64,000 nt of DNA. It comes from Nocardioides nitrophenolicus. Its GTDB lineage: Bacteria; Actinomycetota; Actinomycetes; Propionibacteriales; Nocardioidaceae. The stretch is taken from contig NZ_JAFBBY010000001.1 in NCBI RefSeq assembly GCF_016907515.1, positions 4,092,001 through 4,156,000 on the forward strand, read 5' to 3'. The notes under the pieces are model-generated. The model was not told the origin of the DNA and made no database searches. It worked only from the letters and a program-made list of their open reading frames with translations. The translations under genes and the position numbers were made by a program. Positions 58,903 to 64,000 of the stretch are shown here, one piece after another; positions within the stretch are counted from its first letter, which is position 1, and every line of letters starts with the position of its first letter.

Positions 58903-59775
58903 GTGACTGCACAGAAGCTCGACGGCAACGCGACCGCGGCCGCGATCAAGGACGAGCTCCGCGTTCGCATCGACAAGCTGCGCGAGCAGGGGATCACTCC
59001 CGGGCTCGGCACCGTGCTGGTCGGCGACGACCCCGGCTCGCGGTGGTACGTCAACGGCAAGCACAAGGACTGCGCCGAGGTCGGCATCGCCTCGATCCGC
59101 GTCGACCTGCCCGAGGTGGCGACGCAGGCCGAGATCGAGGAGGCCGTCGCGGGCCTCAACGCCGACCCCGACTGCACCGGCTACATCGTGCAGCTCCCGC
59201 TGCCGCGCGGACGCGACGAGAACCGGGTGCTCGGGTTGATCGACCCGGCCAAGGACGCCGACGGGCTCCACCCCACCAACCTGGGCTGGTTGGTCCTCGG
59301 CAACGAGGCGCCGCTGCCGTGTACGCCGTACGGCATCGTCGAGCTGCTGCGCCGCCACGACGTGCCGATCGCGGGCGCCGAGGTGGTCGTGGTCGGCCGC
59401 GGGATCACCGTCGGCCGCCCGCTCGGGCTGCTGCTGACCCGTCGCTCCGAGAACGCGACCGTGACGCTGTGCCACACCGGCACCGTCGACCTCGCCGCCC
59501 ACGTGCGCAAGGCCGACATCGTGGTGGCGGCGGCCGGCGTACCCGACATCGTCACCGGCGACATGGTCAAGCCCGGTGCGGCCGTCCTCGACGTCGGCGT
59601 GAGCCGGGTCGACGGCAAGATCGCCGGCGACGTCGCCGCCGACGTCTGGGACGTCGCCGGGTGGGTCTCGCCCAACCCCGGCGGGGTGGGTCCGATGACC
59701 CGCGCGATGCTGCTCGCGAACGTGGTGTCGATGGCCGAGAAGCAGGCCGAGCTCGGCGGGAAGGCAGCGCGCTGA
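58903..59775 (+). CDS. folD: Methylene-THF dehydrogenase/cyclohydrolase
   Basis: This 290-residue bifunctional enzyme converts 5,10-methylene-THF to 10-formyl-THF with NADP+. The catalytic Lys lies in [10 protein letters not shown], the substrate loop is VQLPLPRG, the nucleotide fold shows [13 protein letters not shown] and the C-terminal [13 protein letters not shown] is conserved. It supplies the formyl donor for PurN and PurH encoded upstream. The GTG start has the weak GAGAGGATG ribosome binding site. Confidence 0.97.
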   Translation: MTAQKLDGNATAAAIKDELRVRIDKLREQGITPGLGTVLVGDDPGSRWYVNGKHKDCAEVGIASIRVDLPEVATQAEIEEAVAGLNADPDCTGYIVQLPLPRGRDENRVLGLIDPAKDADGLHPTNLGWLVLGNEAPLPCTPYGIVELLRRHDVPIAGAEVVVVGRGITVGRPLGLLLTRRSENATVTLCHTGTVDLAAHVRKADIVVAAAGVPDIVTGDMVKPGAAVLDVGVSRVDGKIAGDVAADVWDVAGWVSPNPGGVGPMTRAMLLANVVSMAEKQAELGGKAAR

Positions 59776-60080
59776 ACGACGAGAGCCCGGACCCGCCCGA
59801 GGAGCCGCGCCGGTACCCCTCGACGATCGGCGGCGCCTGCTACATCGCGGTGCTGGTGGTCGTCGGGATCGGCCTGGTCGTGGCAGGCGCGTCCGACTGG
59901 CGGGTCGGCCTGCGGATCATGTCGGGCGGCCTGGCCGCGGCCGCGCTGCTGCGGCTCGGCCTGCCGGAGAAGGACGCCGGGATGCTCGCCGTACGCCACC
60001 GGCTGCTCGACGTCGGGATCCTGCTCGCCGTGGCGATCGGGTTGGTGCTGCTCGCGGGGAGCATCCCCGAGCAGGGTTAG
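59772..60080 (+). CDS. DUF3017 membrane protein with a probable CTG start
   Basis: This 102-residue protein carries the DUF3017 signature [16 protein letters not shown] and three membrane helices, and this family usually follows folD in actinobacteria. No ATG, GTG or TTG precedes the conserved region in frame. The only fit is a CTG at 59772 that overlaps the folD stop (CTGA) just as ATGA and GTGA do elsewhere. Start at CTG is inferred; a GTG further in would remove most of the first helix. Confidence 0.7.
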   Translation: MNDESPDPPEEPRRYPSTIGGACYIAVLVVVGIGLVVAGASDWRVGLRIMSGGLAAAALLRLGLPEKDAGMLAVRHRLLDVGILLAVAIGLVLLAGSIPEQG

Positions 60081-60149
60081 CTCTCGCGATTGTTCGTCGG
60101 GGTGGCGCTGGGTGGCGCGGGGGTGGTGCTGCCTCGTGCTGCCTCGCGC

Positions 60150-60259
60150 TGTAACACGTTGTCCGCCGCTCTGGATGACGCCTGTCGGCTGTATCGGACC
60201 CGTACGACGGGTCCTGCGCGACGTCTCGGGTCCGCTACAACGGCGGACAACGTGTTACA
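60150..60259. repeat. Element B, copy 3 (110 bp, solitary)
   Basis: It begins TGTAACACGTTGTCCGCCG and ends CGGACAACGTGTTACA, so its arms are better preserved than in copies 1 and 2. The interior has the perfect palindrome GGACCCGTACGACGGGTCC and GCGACGTCTCGGGTCCG. There is no associated nuclease-like gene at this site. Confidence 0.85.
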
Positions 60260-60347
60260 GCGCTGTTCGCCCCGCCGGCCAGCAGCCCCAGCAGCCCCAG
60301 CAGCCCCAGCAACCCCGCAGTCCCAGCAGTCCCGCCGCCCACCCAGG

Positions 60348-60391
60348 TACGACGAAGGGCCGGTGCCGCGCGGCACCGGCCCTTCGTCGTA
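60348..60391 (-). terminator. Terminator of mdh
   Basis: A 21-bp perfect stem (60348-60368 with 60371-60391, arm start TACGACGAAGGGCCGG) with a 2-base loop lies 6 bp beyond the mdh stop. Confidence 0.8.
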
Positions 60392-60396
60392 CGGGA

Positions 60397-61383
60397 TCAG
60401 ATCAGGCCGAGCTCGGTGACCGCGGCCTTCTCGTCGGCCAGCTCGGCGACGGACGCGTCGATCTTGCCGCGCGAGAAGTCGTCGATCTCGAGGCCCTGGA
60501 CGATCTCCCAGTTGCCGTCGGCCGTGGTGACCGGGAACGAGGAGACCAGGCCCTCGGGGACGCCGTAGGAGCCGTCGGAGACGACCGCCATCGAGACCCA
60601 GTCGCCGGCGGGGGTGCCGTTGAGCCAGTCGCGGGCGGCGTCGCAGGTCGCGGACGCGGCCGAGGCGGCCGAGGAGGCGCCCCGGGCGTCGATGATCGCG
60701 GCGCCGCGCTTGGCGACGGTCGGGATGAAGGTGTCGGCGATCCAGGCCTGGTCGTTCACGACCTCGGCGGCGTTCTTGCCGGCGATCTCGGCGTGGAAGA
60801 TGTCGGGGTACTGGGTGGCCGAGTGGTTGCCCCAGATCGTGATCTTCTTGATGTCGGTGACGGCCGAGCCGGTCTTGGCGGCCAGCTGGGAGATCGCGCG
60901 GTTGTGGTCGAGGCGGGTCAGCGCCGAGAACCGCTCCTTGGGGATGTCGGGGGCGTTGCTCGCGGCGATGAGCGCGTTGGTGTTGGCCGGGTTGCCGGTC
61001 ACGCCGATGCGTACGTCGTCGGCGGCGACGGCGTTGAGCGCCTTGCCCTGGGCGGTGAAGATCGCGCCGTTGGCGGAGAGCAGGTCGCCGCGCTCCATGC
61101 CGGGGCCGCGCGGGCGGGCGCCGACGAGCAGGGCGAGGTTGACGCCGTCGAAGATCTTCTCCGGGTCGGAGCCGATCTCGACACCGGCGAGGTTCGGGAA
61201 CGCGCAGTCGTCGAGCTCCATGACGACGCCCTCGAGCGCCTTGAGCGCGGGCTCGATCTCGAGCAGGCGCAGCTCGACGGGACGGTCACCGGCGATGGCG
61301 CCGCTGGCGATGCGGAAGAGCAGGCTGTAGCCGATCTGGCCGGCAGCGCCGGTGACGGCGACCTTGAGCGGGGTGGTGCTCAC
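60397..61383 (-). CDS. mdh: Malate dehydrogenase
   Basis: This 328-residue enzyme interconverts malate and oxaloacetate with NAD+. It has the nucleotide-binding [19 protein letters not shown], the active-site loop [22 protein letters not shown] and the catalytic His in [11 protein letters not shown]. Length and motifs match the actinobacterial (cytosolic-type) enzyme. It is monocistronic and lies near icd and sucCD, other TCA genes of this window. Confidence 0.98.
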   Translation of the reverse strand: MSTTPLKVAVTGAAGQIGYSLLFRIASGAIAGDRPVELRLLEIEPALKALEGVVMELDDCAFPNLAGVEIGSDPEKIFDGVNLALLVGARPRGPGMERGDLLSANGAIFTAQGKALNAVAADDVRIGVTGNPANTNALIAASNAPDIPKERFSALTRLDHNRAISQLAAKTGSAVTDIKKITIWGNHSATQYPDIFHAEIAGKNAAEVVNDQAWIADTFIPTVAKRGAAIIDARGASSAASAASATCDAARDWLNGTPAGDWVSMAVVSDGSYGVPEGLVSSFPVTTADGNWEIVQGLEIDDFSRGKIDASVAELADEKAAVTELGLI

Positions 61384-61480
61384 GAGGAAACTCCTTCAAG
61401 GAACTCGATGGACGCCAGCGACGCTAGCAGCGCGTGGCCCCGCGCGGGGAGGCGGTCCGGGTGCTGCGACGATGACGGGC

Positions 61481-62137
61481 ATGCGCAGACGTGCGACCGC
61501 GGCGATCGCGGCCCTCAGCCTCGCGGGCGTGACGCTGGCCGGTTGCGGGTCCGCGTCGGCGCCGAGCCCGCCGACCGGCGTCGACGGCCTGGTCATCCCG
61601 ACCCCGGATCCCGCCGCGGCCGACTTCGTCGCCCGCGTCGACAACCCGTGGCTGCCGCTGGCGGTCGGCTCCCGCTGGTCGTACGCCGACCGGGTGAGTG
61701 GTGCGCCCGCGTTCACCTTGACCGTCGAGCCGGGGCCCTCGGTCGCCGGCGTCGCGACCACGACCCTGGTCCGCACCAACGCCGACGGCAGTCTCGTGCG
61801 CGACCACTTCGCGCAGGACCGGGCCGGCAATGTGTGGTGGTTCGGTCGCGAGGGGGAGTGGCGGGCCGGCGCGGACGGCGCCGAGGCCGGGCTCGCGATG
61901 CCCGCGGCGCCCCGGTTCGGCGACGGCTTCCGCACCTCCTCCGCGCCGGGCCGCTCCGAGGTCGCCACCGTCGCGGAGGTCGGCGCGGAGACCAGGACCC
62001 CACTCGCGACCTACCGACGCACGGTCCGGCTCGAGATCGAGGACGCCGCCGGCTCCCGTGACGAGACCTATGCCCGCGGCGTCGGCCTGGTCCGGACGGA
62101 CGAAGCGGGCCTCGTCGCGTACGACGAGGCCCGCTAG
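61481..62137 (+). CDS. Lipoprotein of unknown function
   Basis: This 218-residue lipoprotein has a signal peptide RRRATAAIAALSLAG and lipobox TLAGC (Cys22). The mature part starts with VDNPWLPLAVGSRWSY and holds strand-rich repeats such as NVWWFGREGEWRAG. The pattern NPYFPL/NPWLPL followed by GxxWxY is shared by many secreted actinobacterial proteins of unknown role. The start could also be the ATG at 61472; neither has a clear ribosome binding site. Confidence 0.75.
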   Translation: MRRRATAAIAALSLAGVTLAGCGSASAPSPPTGVDGLVIPTPDPAAADFVARVDNPWLPLAVGSRWSYADRVSGAPAFTLTVEPGPSVAGVATTTLVRTNADGSLVRDHFAQDRAGNVWWFGREGEWRAGADGAEAGLAMPAAPRFGDGFRTSSAPGRSEVATVAEVGAETRTPLATYRRTVRLEIEDAAGSRDETYARGVGLVRTDEAGLVAYDEAR

Positions 62138-62157
62138 GTCACTGCTGGATCAGGCGC

Positions 62158-63255
62158 TCACTGCGGCGGACGCACCTGCGTCTGGTCGCTCGCCGGAGGC
62201 GCCCATCCGGCCTGCGGGTCCGGAGCGGCCGGAGCGGCCGGAGCCGCGGGAGCGGCCGGGGCGGCGGGCTGCTGGGCCGGGATCCACTGCTGGGACGCGG
62301 GATCCCACTGCCAGCCGTCCTGGATGATCGGCTGGCCCTGCTGCGGGACGGGCTGGGCGACCTGACCGGCCTGCTGGCCCGGCTGCGCCTGGTGCTGACC
62401 GTAGGCCTGCTGCTGGCCGTAGGCCTGCTGGTTCCACTGCTGGGTGAAGGCCGGGTCGGACGAGCCGCCGGCGCCGAAGTTGAGGCCGGAGCCGGGAACC
62501 GGGTCGGTGCCGTGGCCGAACACCAGCGGGTAGAGCAGACCGGCCACCGCGCCGCCGAGGAGCGGGGCCACGATGAACAGCCAGAGCTGGACGATCGCGT
62601 CGCTGCCGGAGAAGAAGGCGACGCCGATCGACCGGGCCGGGTTGACCGACGTACCGGTGGCGGGGATGGCCACGAAGTGGATCGCCGCGAGGGTGAGGCC
62701 GATGGTGAGCGGGGCCATCGCGGCCACGGCCCGGTTGCGCGCGTCGGTGGTGCCGAGGATGACCGTCACGAAGATGAAGGTCAGGATGAACTCGATGAGC
62801 AGCGCGCCGAGCAGCTCGACGCCGCCGTGGTCGCCGAAGCCGTTGGAGCCGAGCGGGTCGCCGAACTCCCAGCCGAAGTCGCTGGAGAGCGCGGTGAGCG
62901 CGAGCAGGAGGCCGCCGACCAGGCCGCCGACGATCTGGGCGACGCTGTAGAGACCGGCGTCCTTCCACGAGATGCGGCCGCCGAGCGCGGCGCCGACCGA
63001 GACGGCCGGGTTGAAGTGGCCGCCGGAGACGCGGCCGAAGGTGTAGGCCATCGCGATCACCGCGATGCCGAACGACAGGCCGATGGACGTGATCGCGAAC
63101 AGCCCGGCGAGGCCGGTGTCGTCGCGGGCGGCGTTGGTGAAGATGACCGCAGAGCCGCACCCGATGAAGACGAGGACGGCGGTGCCGAGGGCCTCGGCCG
63201 CGATCTTCTGGACGAGGGTGGGTGGTGTGGACGTATCCACTGCTTCTTCTGACAT
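62158..63255 (-). CDS. Aquaporin (MIP family) with long Q/P/A-rich C-terminal tail
   Basis: This 365-residue protein has six membrane helices and both NPA boxes ([11 protein letters not shown] and [11 protein letters not shown]) of the MIP family, with the AqpZ-like FxxGC start. A normal aquaporin ends near residue 245. Here about 115 extra residues follow, rich in Gln, Tyr, Pro and Ala ([12 protein letters not shown], then a [12 protein letters not shown] motif and AAPAAP repeats). The tail is probably disordered and cytoplasmic. It should pass water or small neutral solutes. A GGAGAAGG ribosome binding site precedes the ATG. Confidence 0.92.
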   Translation of the reverse strand: MSEEAVDTSTPPTLVQKIAAEALGTAVLVFIGCGSAVIFTNAARDDTGLAGLFAITSIGLSFGIAVIAMAYTFGRVSGGHFNPAVSVGAALGGRISWKDAGLYSVAQIVGGLVGGLLLALTALSSDFGWEFGDPLGSNGFGDHGGVELLGALLIEFILTFIFVTVILGTTDARNRAVAAMAPLTIGLTLAAIHFVAIPATGTSVNPARSIGVAFFSGSDAIVQLWLFIVAPLLGGAVAGLLYPLVFGHGTDPVPGSGLNFGAGGSSDPAFTQQWNQQAYGQQQAYGQHQAQPGQQAGQVAQPVPQQGQPIIQDGWQWDPASQQWIPAQQPAAPAAPAAPAAPAAPDPQAGWAPPASDQTQVRPPQ

Positions 63256-63362
63256 GGGCTGGACCTTCTCCTCCGTGGGGCTCCCGAAAACCGCCGGGTT
63301 ACACGAGCCAGCCTAGTCATTACTGTGGCTGCCGAAGGGGACGTGTGCCCCGGCATCAGGTA

Positions 63363-63376
63363 TCTTGACGTCAAGA
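63363..63376. promoter_or_regulatory. Perfect palindromic operator upstream of icd
   Basis: TCTTGACGTCAAGA is a perfect 14-bp palindrome 33 bp before the icd start, overlapping a possible -10 box TATCTT (63361-63366). Its close match upstream of gabD2 (5848-5861) suggests a shared regulator of TCA-linked genes. Confidence 0.5.
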
Positions 63377-63400
63377 ATCCCATCCACGGCCCAGGAGTGA

Positions 63401-64000
<600 letters not shown>

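Larger units (their letters stand above)
60081..60396. other. Non-coding stretch with element B copy 3, a short repeat and the mdh terminator
   Basis: No gene is visible. It holds element B copy 3, a simple repeat of CAGCAGCCC-like units at about 60280-60330, and the terminator of mdh. Confidence 0.6.

Noticed and set aside
60280..60330. CAGCAGCCC-like short repeats, checked as a CRISPR or regulatory array
   Set aside because: Units are adjacent without spacers and look like a simple-sequence repeat.

Overview
The window is a very GC-rich stretch (roughly 70% or more by eye) of an actinobacterial chromosome. The best guess is a Nocardioides-like member of the Propionibacteriales. Reasons are the frequent GTG starts, 4-base stop/start overlaps and leaderless promoters, the coenzyme F420 genes (fbiC, an F420-dependent LLM oxidoreductase, NADPH:F420 reductase), a monomeric isocitrate dehydrogenase, a mycobacterial-type gabD2-choD pair next to guaA, and actinobacterial families such as DUF5709, DUF3017, DUF6350 and GPGG-motif proteins. 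I see no rRNA, tRNA, CRISPR array, phage or classical insertion sequence.

Layout. 1-573 is the end of an aldehyde dehydrogenase. 736-5839 is one block: a small secreted peptide that may be lactococcin-972-like, two tandem paralogous lipoproteins, and a MacAB-like exporter (adaptor, ATPase, FtsX permease). 5934-12449 holds gabD2, choD and guaA, with an AbiEi/DUF559-like nuclease gene bracketed by two 59-bp palindromes. 12637-17287 holds an EAL/Cache/PAS/GGDEF protein and a DUF1295 plus flavoprotein pair behind a KstR-type operator. 17395-20023 holds small envelope genes and a secreted EEP-fold enzyme. 20199-24694 is a ROK repressor divergent from a xylose-type ABC importer. 24691-33999 holds fbiC, an MMPL transporter, and an LLM/acyl-CoA dehydrogenase operon divergent from NADPH:F420 reductase. 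34004-39374 holds a YbaK-like protein and divergent PspC genes, one of them a histidine kinase with its LuxR regulator and a VanY-like peptidase.

39390-41068 is a second AbiEi/DUF559-like gene inside nested inverted repeats, with 16-bp direct repeats at the outer edges. 41083-43521 is pcrA. 43535-46249 is a four-gene set headed by a WXG100-like protein, a candidate type VII secretion cargo cassette. 46436-49954 holds an M23 peptidase and sucCD. 50021-54952 holds small membrane proteins, a sigma factor with a membrane-anchored partner, and a protein that fuses a sigma-like region to a membrane-tethered ectodomain. 55089-60080 is the purine/one-carbon group (DUF6350, purN, a ZTP-riboswitch-led purH, folD, DUF3017). 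60397-64000 holds mdh, a lipoprotein, an aquaporin with a long tail, and the start of icd.

The most unusual content is the set of short palindromic repeat families. A 59-bp family (A) and a 110-bp family (B) each flank a different member of the same AbiEi/DUF559-like nuclease family. This recalls REP elements and their RAYT transposases, but with an unrelated enzyme. A 104-bp palindrome with perfect 28-bp arms lies between convergent genes, a 59-bp palindrome is inserted in frame in the fbiC linker, and a three-copy direct repeat lies between purH and folD.
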